The position numbers were made by a program, and so were the translations under genes. From Paracoccus aminovorans (lineage in GTDB: Bacteria > Pseudomonadota > Alphaproteobacteria > Rhodobacterales > Rhodobacteraceae), in the NCBI RefSeq assembly GCF_001546115.1, contig NZ_KQ955208.1:498401-562400 (forward strand): 64,000 nucleotides of DNA, in the 5' to 3' direction. How positions within the stretch are numbered: position 1 is the first letter of the stretch; each line of letters starts with the position of its first letter. The notes beneath the pieces are model-generated. The model did no database searches. It was not told the origin of the DNA and saw nothing but the letters and a program-made list of their open reading frames with translations. This document shows, piece by piece, positions 43,489 to 52,849 of the stretch.

Positions 43489-44219
43489 GCGCCGCCGAAG
43501 CGCCGCTCGCGCAACCCGAAACGGTCGAGGATCTCGGCCAGGTGCTCGGGCGTGAAATCGGGCCACAGCACCTTGGTGAATTCATATTCGGAATAGGCCG
43601 CCTGGAAGGGCAGGAAATTCGAGGTCCGCGTCTCGCCCGAGGTGCGGATCACCAGGTCGGGGTCGGGATGGCCGGCGGTGTCCAGGCAATCGGCCAGGTC
43701 GGCCTCGGCCGGCTCGGCGATCTCGCCCCGGGCCATGCGCTGGGCCAACCGCGCGGCCGCCCGCACCAGCTCGTCCCGGCCGCCGTAATTGATCGCCACG
43801 GTCAGGTTCAGCCGGGTATTGCCGGCGGTGCGCGCCTCGATCCCGGCCATCAGCCGTTGCAGCTTGGGGTCCAGCCGCTCGCGCCCGCCGATGAAGCGCA
43901 TGCGCACGCCCTCGGCCGCCAGCCCGTCGGCCTCGCGCTCGATATAGCGGGCGAAGATGCCCATCAGGCCCAGCACTTCCTCGGTCGAGCGCTTCCAGTT
44001 CTCGGTCGAGAAGGCATAGACCGTCAGCCAATTCACCCCCATGTCGGGACAGGCGCGCACGATCTGCTTGACGCGCTCGGCGCCGCGCCGGTGGCCGACA
44101 AGCCGCGGCCAGCCCTTGTTCTTGGCCCAGCGGCCGTTGCCATCCATGATGATGGCGACGTGACGGGGGCGCTGCTCCCCGCCGCCGGTATTGCTCAGGC
44201 TGGCTGCGGTTTCGGCCAT
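43485..44219 (-). CDS. uppS: isoprenyl transferase (undecaprenyl diphosphate synthase)
   Basis: The 244-residue cis-prenyltransferase has the catalytic Asp in VAIIMDGNGRWAKNKG. It also carries the conserved VYAFSTENWKRS, INYGGRDELVRA and PDLVIRTSGETRTSNFLPFQAAYSEYEF. It makes the lipid carrier for peptidoglycan. Part of the same operon, 5 bp after frr. Confidence 0.97.
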   Translation of the reverse strand: MAETAASLSNTGGGEQRPRHVAIIMDGNGRWAKNKGWPRLVGHRRGAERVKQIVRACPDMGVNWLTVYAFSTENWKRSTEEVLGLMGIFARYIEREADGLAAEGVRMRFIGGRERLDPKLQRLMAGIEARTAGNTRLNLTVAINYGGRDELVRAAARLAQRMARGEIAEPAEADLADCLDTAGHPDPDLVIRTSGETRTSNFLPFQAAYSEYEFTKVLWPDFTPEHLAEILDRFGLRERRFGGA

Positions 44220-44224
44220 CCGGG

Positions 44225-44788
44225 TCAGACCTGCATGATTTCGGCTTGCTTGCTCTCAAGCGCCTGATCGACCGCGGCGATCATCTTGTCGGTCAGCTCC
44301 TGCACGGCCGATTCCCAGAACTTCTGGTCGTCCTCGGACATGCCCGAGCCCTTGGCCTTCTTGATCTGGTCCATGCCGTCGCGGCGCACGTTGCGGATGG
44401 CGACGCGGGCATGCTCGGCATATTGCGCGGCGACGCGGGTCAGGTCGCGGCGGCGCTCCTCGTTCAACTCGGGGATCGGCAGCATGATGATGGTGCCGTT
44501 GAGCTGCGGGTTGATGCCCAGGCCGGAATCGCGGATCGCCTTTTCGGCCTTGTTGACCAGCGCCTTGTCCCAGATGTTGATCGTCACCATGCGCGGCTCG
44601 GGCACGTTCACGGTGCCGATCTGGTTGATCGGCGTGGGCGAGCCATAGGCATCGACCATGATCGGCTCGACCATGCTGGCCGAGGCGCGGCCGGTGCGCA
44701 GCGAGGCGAATTCATGGCGCAGCGAATCCATCGCGCCCTTCATGCGGCGTTCCAGGTCGTCGGTGTCGATCTCGATCTCGTCGGACAT
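44225..44788 (-). CDS. frr: ribosome recycling factor
   Basis: The 187-residue protein has [31 protein letters not shown] and [34 protein letters not shown], the full RRF signature. It dissociates post-termination ribosomes with EF-G. It lies 80 bp after pyrH. Confidence 0.98.
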   Translation of the reverse strand: MSDEIEIDTDDLERRMKGAMDSLRHEFASLRTGRASASMVEPIMVDAYGSPTPINQIGTVNVPEPRMVTINIWDKALVNKAEKAIRDSGLGINPQLNGTIIMLPIPELNEERRRDLTRVAAQYAEHARVAIRNVRRDGMDQIKKAKGSGMSEDDQKFWESAVQELTDKMIAAVDQALESKQAEIMQV

Positions 44789-44868
44789 GTAGGGTCATGG
44801 CCTCTGTGCTGTGGTTTTCAGCGTTCTTAGCCGAGCCGGGCCGGCATGGCAAAGCCTATGCGGGCATT

Positions 44869-45603
44869 TTAACCATGCACCCGCGTATAAGTGCCGCTTC
44901 CGGCGAGAATCCCCCGGAACCCGCCCGGCTCGTCCAGCGAAAAGACGATGATCGGCAGGTCGTTGTCCCGCGCCAGCGCGATGGCCGAGGCGTCCATGAC
45001 ACCCAGGTGCTTCTGCAGCACCTCGTCATAGGTCACGTCGTCATAGCGTTTCGCGTCGGGGAATTTCTTCGGGTCCTTGTCATAGACGCCGTCGACCTTG
45101 GTGCCCTTGAAGATCGCCTCGCAGTTCATCTCGTTGGCGCGCAGCGTTGCCGCCGTGTCGGTGGTGAAATACGGGTTGCCGGTGCCGGCGGCGAAGATGC
45201 AGACGCGCTTCTTTTCCAGGTGGCGCACGGCGCGGCGGCGGATATAGGGCTCGGCCACCTCGTCCATGCGGATCGCCGAGATGACGCGGGTGTGGATCTT
45301 TTCCGCCTCCAGCGCCGCCTGCATCGCCAGCGCGTTCATCACCGTCGCCAGCATGCCCATGTAGTCGGCGGTCGCCCGCTCCATGCCCTGGGCGCTGCCC
45401 TGCAGCCCGCGGAAGATGTTGCCGCCGCCGATGACCATGCAGATCTCGACCCCCATGTCATGGACCGAGCGGACCTCTTGCGCGATGCGGGCGACGGTCG
45501 GGGGATGCAGGCCGTAGCCCTGGTCGCCCATCAGCGCCTCTCCCGAAATCTTCAGCATGACGCGAGAGTATTTTCCGGGATTCTGGAGGGCGCTGTCCGA
45601 CAT
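44869..45603 (-). CDS. pyrH: uridylate kinase (UMP kinase)
   Basis: The 244-residue enzyme phosphorylates UMP to [57 protein letters not shown] and [13 protein letters not shown] are intact. It heads the long operon pyrH-frr-uppS-cdsA-dxr-rseP-bamA-ompH. The start is the ATG at 45601-45603. Confidence 0.98.
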   Translation of the reverse strand: MSDSALQNPGKYSRVMLKISGEALMGDQGYGLHPPTVARIAQEVRSVHDMGVEICMVIGGGNIFRGLQGSAQGMERATADYMGMLATVMNALAMQAALEAEKIHTRVISAIRMDEVAEPYIRRRAVRHLEKKRVCIFAAGTGNPYFTTDTAATLRANEMNCEAIFKGTKVDGVYDKDPKKFPDAKRYDDVTYDEVLQKHLGVMDASAIALARDNDLPIIVFSLDEPGGFRGILAGSGTYTRVHG

Positions 45604-45687
45604 GGTTCTACCTTTTCGCGGCGGTTTCATTGCCGCGCAAAATGTCGCAAACAGGGGCCATGTTCAACAGCCCGCTTTCCCTCCCGC

Positions 45688-46581
45688 ATGGATAGTCTGA
45701 TCGCCACGCTGGATCCCGCCCGCCACGTGCTGATCGCCGGCCCGACGGCCAGCGGCAAATCCGCGCTGGCGCTGCGCGTCGCCGAGGCGCAGGGCGGCAC
45801 CGTGGTCAATGCCGATGCCTTGCAGGTCTGGTCCTGCTGGCGGGTGCTGACCGCCCGGCCCGGTCCCGAGGACGAGGCGCGCGCGCCGCATGCGCTTTAC
45901 GGCCATGTCGCGCCCGGCCGGGACTATTCGGTGGGCGTCTGGCTCTCCGAGGTCGCGGCCCTGCCCGGCCGGCTGATCGTGACCGGCGGCACCGGGCTTT
46001 ACATGCATGCGCTGACGGCCGGGCTGGCCGCGATCCCGCCGACCCCGCCGCAGATCCGCGCCCGCGCCGATGCGCTGAACCGCAGCCCCGAGGGCCTGGC
46101 CCGGATGATCGCCGATCTGGACGCGGCCACGCGGGCACGCATCGACCTAAGGAACCCGGTGCGGGTGCAGCGCGCCTGGGAGGTGCTGCAGGCGACCGGC
46201 CGCGGCATCTCGGCCTGGCAGGACGAGACCCCGCCGCCGCTGATCCCGCCCGGGCGCGCGCATCGGCTGGTCCTGCAGGCCGATCGCGACTGGCTTGCGG
46301 ACCGCATCGAGCGGCGCTTTCGCCAGATGCTGACGCAGGGCGCGCTGGACGAGGTGCGGGCCATGCTGCCGCGCTGGGATCCGGCGGCGCTTTGGGCCAA
46401 GGCCATCGGCGCGCCGGAACTGGTCGCGCATCTGCAAGGCCGCTGCAGTCTGGACGAGGCCACCGCGCAGGCGATCATCGCCACGCGACAATATGCCAAG
46501 GCGCAGCGCAGCTTCTTTCGCGGCCGGTTGCGCGACTGGCAGCCGGTCCCGATCGGACCGCGATCCGTCACGGAAATGTGA
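45688..46581 (+). CDS. miaA: tRNA dimethylallyltransferase MiaA
   Basis: The 297-residue enzyme prenylates A37 of tRNAs reading UNN codons. The P-loop is [14 protein letters not shown], followed by [22 protein letters not shown] and the C-terminal [12 protein letters not shown] with [15 protein letters not shown]. The ATG is at 45688. It diverges from pyrH. Confidence 0.96.
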   Translation: MDSLIATLDPARHVLIAGPTASGKSALALRVAEAQGGTVVNADALQVWSCWRVLTARPGPEDEARAPHALYGHVAPGRDYSVGVWLSEVAALPGRLIVTGGTGLYMHALTAGLAAIPPTPPQIRARADALNRSPEGLARMIADLDAATRARIDLRNPVRVQRAWEVLQATGRGISAWQDETPPPLIPPGRAHRLVLQADRDWLADRIERRFRQMLTQGALDEVRAMLPRWDPAALWAKAIGAPELVAHLQGRCSLDEATAQAIIATRQYAKAQRSFFRGRLRDWQPVPIGPRSVTEM

Positions 46582-46679
46582 CATATTGAACAATTCGCAA
46601 CCGCAGGCTGAATAAACTCTTCAGGAACCCTGGTCCGAAGTTTACGTTATCTTCATGGATTTGCTGGAAACCATGCCAG

Positions 46680-47759
46680 ATGAACGAAGCTATTCGCGCC
46701 TTTGTCAATTTTGATTCGGATCCCGGCACACAACGGCTACGGGCAGCCGGCATCAGTGCGCCGGGGATTATGGACCCGGCCGCCACCGACCCGCGCCTGC
46801 CGCAGGCCGAGGCAACGGCCACCCCCGCCGACGACAAGCCGGTTTCGGTGCTGGCGCCGGTGATCGCCGCCCCGTCCGGGCCAGCCGAGGCCGCTCCGCC
46901 GCGGGCCCGGATGCTGCCGCGCGGCCGTCCGGGCGACGGGCTGCGGCTGCTGCCGCTCTCGGGGTTCCACTGGGGCGGGCCGGTGCGGAGCCGCCAGACG
47001 CCGCCCAGCCCGCGCGTGCGCGGCGACCATGTGCTGATCCGCCCTGTCGCCGGCGCGGTCAGCATCGAATTTCCGCGCCAGGCCCATGTCCTGACCGCCG
47101 GCCGCATCGCCTTCATCCCGGCCGGCACCGCCTTTTCCCTGAAGCCGCCGCCCGATGTCCAGGGCCAGGTGCTGCTGATCCCGCCCGCCTGGGTCGGCGC
47201 GCAACCGCTGCCCAAGGCGTTTCGCAGCGGCTGGCCGGCGTCCGAGGACGCGGCGCTCATCGACCCCGCCATCCTGGCGCTGGCCGAGGGCGCGGCCCGC
47301 GATCCCGGCGGCAATGGCGCCACGCCCTATCAGCTGGGCCTGATCGCGGTGGCGCTGTCGCGGCTCGAGGATCGTCAGGGCCATGCCGACCCGCGCCGCG
47401 ACAGCCTCGCCGGGGCGCGGCCGCTGACCGAGCGGTTCCTGGCGCTTGCCGGCTGCGACATGGCGGCCAATCGCACCATCGCCGAAATGGCGCGGGCCCT
47501 GGGCTGTTCGCTGGCGCAACTCGACCGCGCCTGCCGGCAAAGCCGGGGGCGTAGCGCGCTGGAGCTGCTCTACGACCTGCGGCTGCAACTGGCGACCGAG
47601 GCGCTGCGCGGCAGCACCCGCCCCATTCCCGAGATTGCCGAGGCATTGGGCTATGCCGGGCTCGGCCATTTCATGCGCGCCTTCCTGGCCGCCACCGGAC
47701 GCACGCCCGAAGGCTATCGCGCCCTGATGCGCGGCGCGCCGCCGGCGCAGGAGGGCTGA
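46680..47759 (+). CDS. AraC family transcriptional regulator
   Basis: The 359-residue product has a poorly conserved, Pro/Ala-rich N-terminus and a cupin-like middle (HVLIRPVAGAVSIEFPRQAHVLTAGRIAFIPAGTAF). The C-terminal double helix-turn-helix is TIAEMARALGCSLAQLDRACRQSRGRSALELLYDLRLQLATEALR with PIPEIAEALGYAGLGHFMRAFLAATGRTPEGYR. The inducer is unknown. The gene is a single unit, and the decayed stretch begins right after it. Confidence 0.9.
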   Translation: MNEAIRAFVNFDSDPGTQRLRAAGISAPGIMDPAATDPRLPQAEATATPADDKPVSVLAPVIAAPSGPAEAAPPRARMLPRGRPGDGLRLLPLSGFHWGGPVRSRQTPPSPRVRGDHVLIRPVAGAVSIEFPRQAHVLTAGRIAFIPAGTAFSLKPPPDVQGQVLLIPPAWVGAQPLPKAFRSGWPASEDAALIDPAILALAEGAARDPGGNGATPYQLGLIAVALSRLEDRQGHADPRRDSLAGARPLTERFLALAGCDMAANRTIAEMARALGCSLAQLDRACRQSRGRSALELLYDLRLQLATEALRGSTRPIPEIAEALGYAGLGHFMRAFLAATGRTPEGYRALMRGAPPAQEG

Positions 47760-47785
47760 CCGCGCACCGGTTGCCCGACTCGTCA

Positions 47786-47902
47786 GCGCGCGGCGTCGCC
47801 GCCACGCCCAAGCCGGGCCCGACAGTCCCGCGACGTCATCTTCACCGCCCGACGGCGAAATCTCTGTGCGACAGGCCGCTTCTCGGAGAACCCCTTAGCC
47901 GC
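47786..47902 (-). repeat. decayed copy C of the rlmE 3' end
   Basis: Read on the minus strand this segment encodes SEKRPVAQRFRRR, matching [14 protein letters not shown] near the C-terminus of RlmE. The nucleotide string TCA-CGCGCGGCGTCGCCG covering the rlmE stop is also conserved. It touches copy B directly. Confidence 0.65.
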
Positions 47903-48018
47903 TCAATGCGCGGCGTGAACGCCAGCACCGGGCAGATCTCGGCATCCGCCCTGCACCACCTGCATCCCAGCCGCGAAAGCCCTGTCTCACGCCAAGCGTC
48001 TCGGCGGAACCAACCCGC
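47901..48018 (-). repeat. decayed copy B of the rlmE 3' end
   Basis: The minus-strand translation RVGSAETLGVRQGFRGWDAG aligns with [20 protein letters not shown] of RlmE. By eye roughly 70 percent of about 118 bases agree with 48641-48758, including the rlmE stop. It is adjacent to copy C in the same orientation. Confidence 0.7.
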
Positions 48019-48069
48019 CCGCCCGACGCCAAGCGAGTGCCTTCCCCGGGGGCCAAGTTTCGAATCCGC

Positions 48070-48460
48070 CGCCGCACCGACAGCCTGGGAATTCCTGCAG
48101 GGTATGCTCGAAGCCGTGCCCTACCGGGTCCATACCATTCTCACCGATAACGGAATCAGTTCGCAGAGCAGCCTCGAAACCGGACACCATCTCTTCCCGG
48201 TCGACGCGCTTCGGGATCGAGCATAGGCTGACCAAGCCCAATCACCCGTGGACCAATGCCCACGTCGAACGCATGAACCGCACCATCAAGGAGGGTGAAG
48301 CGGATCAGAAACGATCGGGGGATCGTTTTCCCGCTGAACGTCAAGCGCTTCCATTACGATAGCCACGTCCAGTTGCAAACGCACCTCGCCGACTGTGGTG
48401 GCATACAACTTCGCGGGTAGCCCGGCGGTCTCACCCCTTTACGAATACCCGTCGGCGCAC
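48070..48460 (+). pseudogene. IS481-family transposase relic
   Basis: Fragments of an IS481-type transposase appear in different frames: TAWEFLQGMLEAVPYRVHTI, LTDNGI, then GIEHRLTKPNHPWTNAHVERMNRTIKE, then VKRFHYDSHVQLQTHLAD and GLTP. There are several frameshifts and deletions, and about 40 bases with a hairpin interrupt the part after RTIKE. The element is dead; no terminal repeats were found. Confidence 0.85.
48309..48328. repeat. perfect hairpin inside the IS481 relic
   Basis: AAACGATC-GGGG-GATCGTTT sits in a roughly 40-bp stretch that breaks the transposase reading between RTIKE and VKRFHYD. It may be the footprint of another small element. Confidence 0.6.
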
Positions 48461-48559
48461 TCGAAGCGGAACTGGCAGAATCCGCTGACGGGAAGAAGGC
48501 CTTCGCCGGTTCTTCCGGCCCACCTGCTGGCTGAGTGCCGGGACGGGGCCGGATGACTC

Positions 48560-48640
48560 GACCGGCCTGCTCCGCCGCTGCCGCATGCCGACCACGGCCT
48601 CCCATCCCACGACGAGCGTCTCGGGGAAGCCCAACCTGCC
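48560..48640 (-). repeat. partial decayed copy A of the rlmE 3' end
   Basis: CCCACGACGAGCGTCTCGGG and flanks align with the region around 48718-48735 of rlmE (CCACGACGAATTTCTCGGAG). On the minus strand the copy reads GFPETLVVGW. It lies immediately beyond the true rlmE stop. Confidence 0.55.
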
Positions 48641-48643
48641 CGC

Positions 48644-49432
48644 TCAACGCGCGGCGTCGCCGTCCTCGGGCCACACCTCGGCAGTGCGCTCCTCATCGCC
48701 CGCATCCCGGCCGCGGAATCCCTGCGCCACGACGAATTTCTCGGAGGAATCCGACCGGCTGGCCGGCGGCTTCACATTCGCCACCTTGCGGAAATTGCGC
48801 TTCAGCATCGCCTGCATCTCGTTTTCCGCGCCCCCCGCCAGCACCTTGGCGACGAAGGTGCCGCCCGGTTCCAGCACGTCGAACGCGAGCTGCGCCGCCG
48901 CCTCGACCAGCGCCACGATGCGCAGATGGTCGGTGCCCTTGTGCCCCGACGAGGCCGCCGCCATGTCCGACATCACCACGTCGGCGTTGCCGCCCAGCCA
49001 GGCCTTGACCTGTTCGTCCGCACCTTCGGACAGGAAATCCAGCTGGTGGATCTCGGCCCCGGCGATGGGATCGACTTCCTGCAGGTCCACGCCCAGCACC
49101 GTGCCGACTTTCTTGCCGGATTTCTCGCCCAAGGCATTCACCCGCGCCACGGCGACCTGGCACCAGCCGCCGGGCGCGCAGCCCAGGTCGACTACCCGCG
49201 CCCCAGGGACAAGGAAATGATACTTGTCGTCCAGTTCCAGGATCTTGAAGGCGGCGCGGCCGCGATAGCCCTCGCGTTTCGCCCGCGCGACATAGGGGTC
49301 GTTCAGCTGCCGCTCCAGCCACAGCGTGCTCGACAGCTTGCGCCCCTTGGCGGTCTTGACCCGCACCCGCAGGTCGCGCTGGCCGCGCCCCGAGCTTTTC
49401 TTCGTGCCGCCCGGCTTCTTGTCGTCGCTCAT
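48644..49432 (-). CDS. rlmE: 23S rRNA (uridine-2'-O)-methyltransferase RlmE/FtsJ
   Basis: The 262-residue SAM methyltransferase modifies U2552 of 23S rRNA. Key parts are [19 protein letters not shown] with the first catalytic Lys, [16 protein letters not shown] for [23 protein letters not shown], and [24 protein letters not shown]. The C-terminal [13 protein letters not shown] is conserved in the family, and a 20-residue acidic tail follows. It starts one base after the ppx stop. Decayed copies of its 3' end lie downstream. Confidence 0.95.
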   Translation of the reverse strand: MSDDKKPGGTKKSSGRGQRDLRVRVKTAKGRKLSSTLWLERQLNDPYVARAKREGYRGRAAFKILELDDKYHFLVPGARVVDLGCAPGGWCQVAVARVNALGEKSGKKVGTVLGVDLQEVDPIAGAEIHQLDFLSEGADEQVKAWLGGNADVVMSDMAAASSGHKGTDHLRIVALVEAAAQLAFDVLEPGGTFVAKVLAGGAENEMQAMLKRNFRKVANVKPPASRSDSSEKFVVAQGFRGRDAGDEERTAEVWPEDGDAAR

Positions 49433-49433
49433 C

Positions 49434-50558
49434 TCACGCTACCCCGTTCATTCCATCCGGGGCCAGCACCCCGTCCTTGACCATCTGCGCATAAAGCAGC
49501 CCCTCGCGCAGGCCGCGATCCGCCACCGACAGCCGTGTCGTCGGCCAGACCCGCATCAGCGTCTGCAGGATCGCAGCGCCCGACATGATCAGCGCATGCC
49601 GCTCGCGCCCGATGCGCGGATCGGCGCGCCGGCCCTCGGGGCCCAGCGACAGATAGTCGCGGATCACCCGGTCGATCTGGGTCGAGGTCATGGTCAGCCC
49701 GTCCACCTTGGTCCGGTCATAGCGGCGCAGGCCCAGGTGGCTGGCCGCCACCGTGGTCACGGTGCCCGAGGTGCCGATGACCTGGAAACTGTCCTGCAAG
49801 CCGCCGGTCAGCGAGTAAGGCGCGAAATCCGACAGCATCTCCTCAAAATGCCAGGACATCAGCGCGAAACGGCCCTGGTCGTCCTCGACATCCTCGAACT
49901 GGTCGCGCAGCGTGGCCACGCCCAGCGGCACCGAGATCCAGTCCACCACCCGCGCGCCGCCGGGCTGCGGATCGCGAAAGCCGTCCGCCAGCCGCATGAT
50001 GGCGCGCGAGCGCTCCTTGGGGTCCACGTCCTCGAGGTCGATCCAGACCAGCTCGGTCGAGCCGCCGCCGATGTCGACGACCAGCAATTGCTCGGTGCGC
50101 TGGCTGACCAGAGGCGCACAGGAGATCACCGCCAGCCGCGCCTCCTCCTCGGCGTCGATGATCTCGACCGGCAGGCCGGTCTCGCGCCGGATCATGCGCA
50201 GGAAGTCACGGCTGTTTCGCGCGCGGCGACAGGCCTCGGTCGCGACCAGCCGCATATGCACGACCTTATGCGCCTCGAGCTTGCGCCGGCACACCTGCAA
50301 GGCATGCACCGTCCGCGCCATGGAAGGACGCGACAGCCTGCCTGATGCCTCGAGGCCATGGCCCAGCTGGACCGGCTTCGAGAAACTGTCGACCACCTGG
50401 AACTGGCTGCCCGCGGGGCGGGCAATCAGCATCCGGCAGCTGTTGGTGCCAAGATCCAAGGCCGCATAAAGCGGCCCGTCCTCGGCCGGGCGGGTGGCGA
50501 AAGGCTCGACCGTTTTTCTCGGGAACGCGTCCGCACCCGCAGGACGCCTGGGCGCCAT
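49434..50558 (-). CDS. Ppx/GppA family phosphatase
   Basis: The 374-residue ASKHA-fold phosphatase carries [16 protein letters not shown], then [19 protein letters not shown], then [15 protein letters not shown], the three phosphate-binding segments of exopolyphosphatase and guanosine pentaphosphatase. A role in polyphosphate or (p)ppGpp turnover is expected. It is co-transcribed with rlmE. The ATG at 50556-50558 was chosen because upstream codons are shadow sequence. Confidence 0.9.
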   Translation of the reverse strand: MAPRRPAGADAFPRKTVEPFATRPAEDGPLYAALDLGTNSCRMLIARPAGSQFQVVDSFSKPVQLGHGLEASGRLSRPSMARTVHALQVCRRKLEAHKVVHMRLVATEACRRARNSRDFLRMIRRETGLPVEIIDAEEEARLAVISCAPLVSQRTEQLLVVDIGGGSTELVWIDLEDVDPKERSRAIMRLADGFRDPQPGGARVVDWISVPLGVATLRDQFEDVEDDQGRFALMSWHFEEMLSDFAPYSLTGGLQDSFQVIGTSGTVTTVAASHLGLRRYDRTKVDGLTMTSTQIDRVIRDYLSLGPEGRRADPRIGRERHALIMSGAAILQTLMRVWPTTRLSVADRGLREGLLYAQMVKDGVLAPDGMNGVA

Positions 50559-50663
50559 CGTCACGCCCTCCGAATAGTAAGTTGCAACAAAACTAACCCG
50601 CCCCCCGCCCGCGTTCAAGGGGTGCCCCTCGACAGGGGCGCCGTGCGGGGCTATGCCGGCCCC

Positions 50664-50828
50664 ATGATCGTGATCGCCGCATTCATCCTTGGCGCAGCGA
50701 TCGGCTGGATCCGCGCCGCGAAAGCCGGCGGCGGCACGGCCGACAAGCTGCAATATGCCGCCGCCCATGGCCTGGCGCTGACCGTGGCCGGGCTGTTCCT
50801 GACCGTGCTGCTCAGCCGGATGGGCTGA
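50664..50828 (+). CDS. 54-residue membrane protein of unknown function
   Basis: The product has two hydrophobic segments (IVIAAFILGAAIGWI and GLALTVAGLFLTVLL) joined by RAAKAGGGTADKLQYAAAHG. It overlaps the next gene at TGATG, so it is translationally coupled to the VWA protein. No catalytic motif is visible. Confidence 0.75.
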   Translation: MIVIAAFILGAAIGWIRAAKAGGGTADKLQYAAAHGLALTVAGLFLTVLLSRMG

Positions 50829-52009
50829 TGTTCCGGCCCTTCCTCGACAGCCTGCGCCGGCACGGGGTTCCGGTCAGCTTGCGGGAATACCTGGACCTGC
50901 TGGCCGGGCTGAAGGCAGGGCTGTCGGACTGGTCGCCCGAGGGCTTCTATCACCTGGCCCGCGCCACGCTGGTCAAGAACGAACGCCACATCGACCGATT
51001 CGACCGCGCCTTTGCCGAAGCCTTCGCCGGGCTCGACGAGATCCCCATCGAATCGCTGGTCGATCAGGTCGAGATCCCCCGCGAATGGCTGGAGAAGCTC
51101 GCCGAGAAGCTGCTGACGCCCGAGGAACGCGCCGCCATCGAGGGCCCGGGCAGTTTCGACGAGCTGATGAAGCGGCTGCGCGAGCGCCTGGCCGAGCAGC
51201 AGGGTCGGCACCAGGGCGGCAGCAAGTGGATCGGCACCGCCGGCACCTCGCCCTTCGGCGCCTATGGCTACAACCCCGAGGGCGTGCGCATCGGCCAGGC
51301 CGAAAGCCGCCACCGCCGCGCCGCCAAGGTCTGGGACAAGCGCGAATTCCGCGATTTCGACGATACGGTGGAACTCGGCACCCGCAACATCAAGGTGGCG
51401 CTGAAGCGGCTGCGGCAATGGGCCCGCCACGGCGCCCTGGAAGAGCTGGACCTGCCCGGCACCATCCGCGCCAGCGCCGAGCACGGCTATATCGACGTGC
51501 AGACCCGGCCCGAGCGGCACAATGCGGTGAAGGTGCTGTTGTTCCTCGACGCCGGCGGCAGCATGGACGATCATTCCCGGCTGGTGGACGAGCTGTTCTC
51601 GGCCGCCCGCGCCGAGTTCAAGCACCTGGAGCATTTCTATTTCCACAACTGCGTCTACGAGGCGCTGTGGAAGGACAACCGCCGCCGCTGGACCGAGACC
51701 ACGCCGACCTGGGAGGTGCTGAACCGCTTCGGCCGCGACTACAAGGCGATCTTCGTCGGCGATGCCTCGATGTCGCCCTATGAGATCGCCGTGCCCGGCG
51801 GCGCCAACGAGCACTGGAACCCCGAATCGGGCGAGACCTGGCTCAGGCGGCTGCGCGAGACCTGGCCCGACCATGTCTGGCTGAACCCGGTGCCGCGCGC
51901 GCATTGGGGCCATACCCGTTCCATCGCCATGGTCCGCGAGATCTTCTACGACCGCATGCAGCCCCTGACACTCGAGGGGCTGACCCAGGCCATGCGCCTG
52001 CTCGGCTAG
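50828..52009 (+). CDS. VWA domain-containing (CoxE-like) protein
   Basis: The 393-residue product has an N-terminal helical part (FLDSLRRHGVPVSLREYLDLLAGLKAGL) and a von Willebrand A domain with LLFLDAGGSMDDHSRLVDELF (about residues 238-258), a DxGxS variant of the MIDAS motif. Such proteins usually work with a MoxR-type AAA ATPase as a chaperone pair. No such ATPase is in the window next to it. Confidence 0.88.
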   Translation: MFRPFLDSLRRHGVPVSLREYLDLLAGLKAGLSDWSPEGFYHLARATLVKNERHIDRFDRAFAEAFAGLDEIPIESLVDQVEIPREWLEKLAEKLLTPEERAAIEGPGSFDELMKRLRERLAEQQGRHQGGSKWIGTAGTSPFGAYGYNPEGVRIGQAESRHRRAAKVWDKREFRDFDDTVELGTRNIKVALKRLRQWARHGALEELDLPGTIRASAEHGYIDVQTRPERHNAVKVLLFLDAGGSMDDHSRLVDELFSAARAEFKHLEHFYFHNCVYEALWKDNRRRWTETTPTWEVLNRFGRDYKAIFVGDASMSPYEIAVPGGANEHWNPESGETWLRRLRETWPDHVWLNPVPRAHWGHTRSIAMVREIFYDRMQPLTLEGLTQAMRLLG

Positions 52010-52096
52010 ACGCGCCATCATGCCGGCGCCTGGCCAGCCGCCGGCGCGACGACACCCTGGCTTGGCGAACCGCCAAAGCGGGCCCATATTGGGGCC

Positions 52097-52780
52097 ATGC
52101 TGCGCTATACCCCGATCCTGCTGATCATCCTTTACATGGCCGCGATGTGGTTCTTTTCCATGTGGCGGCTCAAGGCCGAGCTCAACACCCGCTCGACCCC
52201 GCTGACGCATCCGCGCCTGACGCCGATGCTGGAACGGCTGGGCCGCGCCATGAACCTGCCGCCGATCCGCGCCCATGTCTACGAGGTGGCGCCGGTGAAC
52301 GGCATGGCGGTGCCGGACGGGCGCATCTTTCTGACCCGCGGTTTCCTCGACAAGCTGGACGAAGGCCGCGTGACCGAGGCCGAGCTCGCCTCGGTGATCG
52401 CGCATGAGCTGGGCCATGTCTCGCTGGGTCATTCCCGGCGCCGGATGATCGACTTCGCCGGCCAGAACGCCATCCGCATGGCGCTGGCGGGCGTGCTGGG
52501 GCGCTTCCTGCCCGGCATCGGCGGCTGGATCGCCAACCTGGTCGCCGCAGCCGTTGCGGCCCGGCTGTCGCGCCAGGACGAATTCGAGGCCGACGCCTTT
52601 GCCAGCGCCCTGATGGTCAAGGCAGGCCTGGGCACCGACCCGCAGAAAAGCCTGTTTCGCAAGCTGGACCGGCTCGCCGGCGGCCGCGGCACGGCACCGG
52701 CCTGGCTGCTGTCGCACCCCCCGACCGCCGCCCGCATCGCCGCCATCGAGAAGCTGGAGCGCCGCTGGGGCGTGGCCTGA
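52097..52780 (+). CDS. M48 family metalloprotease
   Basis: The 227-residue protease has one N-terminal transmembrane helix and the zinc motif in SVIAHELGHVSLGHSRRR (His near residue 102). The third ligand is in SRQDEFEADAFASALM. It is an HtpX/BepA-like protease without the large membrane part, probably facing the periplasm. It lies 87 bp after the VWA gene on the same strand. Confidence 0.92.
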   Translation: MLRYTPILLIILYMAAMWFFSMWRLKAELNTRSTPLTHPRLTPMLERLGRAMNLPPIRAHVYEVAPVNGMAVPDGRIFLTRGFLDKLDEGRVTEAELASVIAHELGHVSLGHSRRRMIDFAGQNAIRMALAGVLGRFLPGIGGWIANLVAAAVAARLSRQDEFEADAFASALMVKAGLGTDPQKSLFRKLDRLAGGRGTAPAWLLSHPPTAARIAAIEKLERRWGVA

Positions 52781-52849
52781 CTTGCCGCCTCGCGACTTGT
52801 CCGCTCGCCCGGATGGGTTATGCTGCACCGGCAAAACAACCGCCGTGAC

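Noticed and set aside
48070..48460. Active IS481 element
   Set aside because: Frameshifts, deletions and no terminal repeats; only a relic.
48535..49008. 157-codon plus-strand frame over the rlmE tail
   Set aside because: Shadow of rlmE and of its decayed copies; composition Pro/Arg/Ser rich.
50664..50828. Possible apolipoprotein acyltransferase
   Set aside because: A 54-residue protein is far too short for Lnt and has no catalytic residues, so I call it a membrane protein of unknown function.
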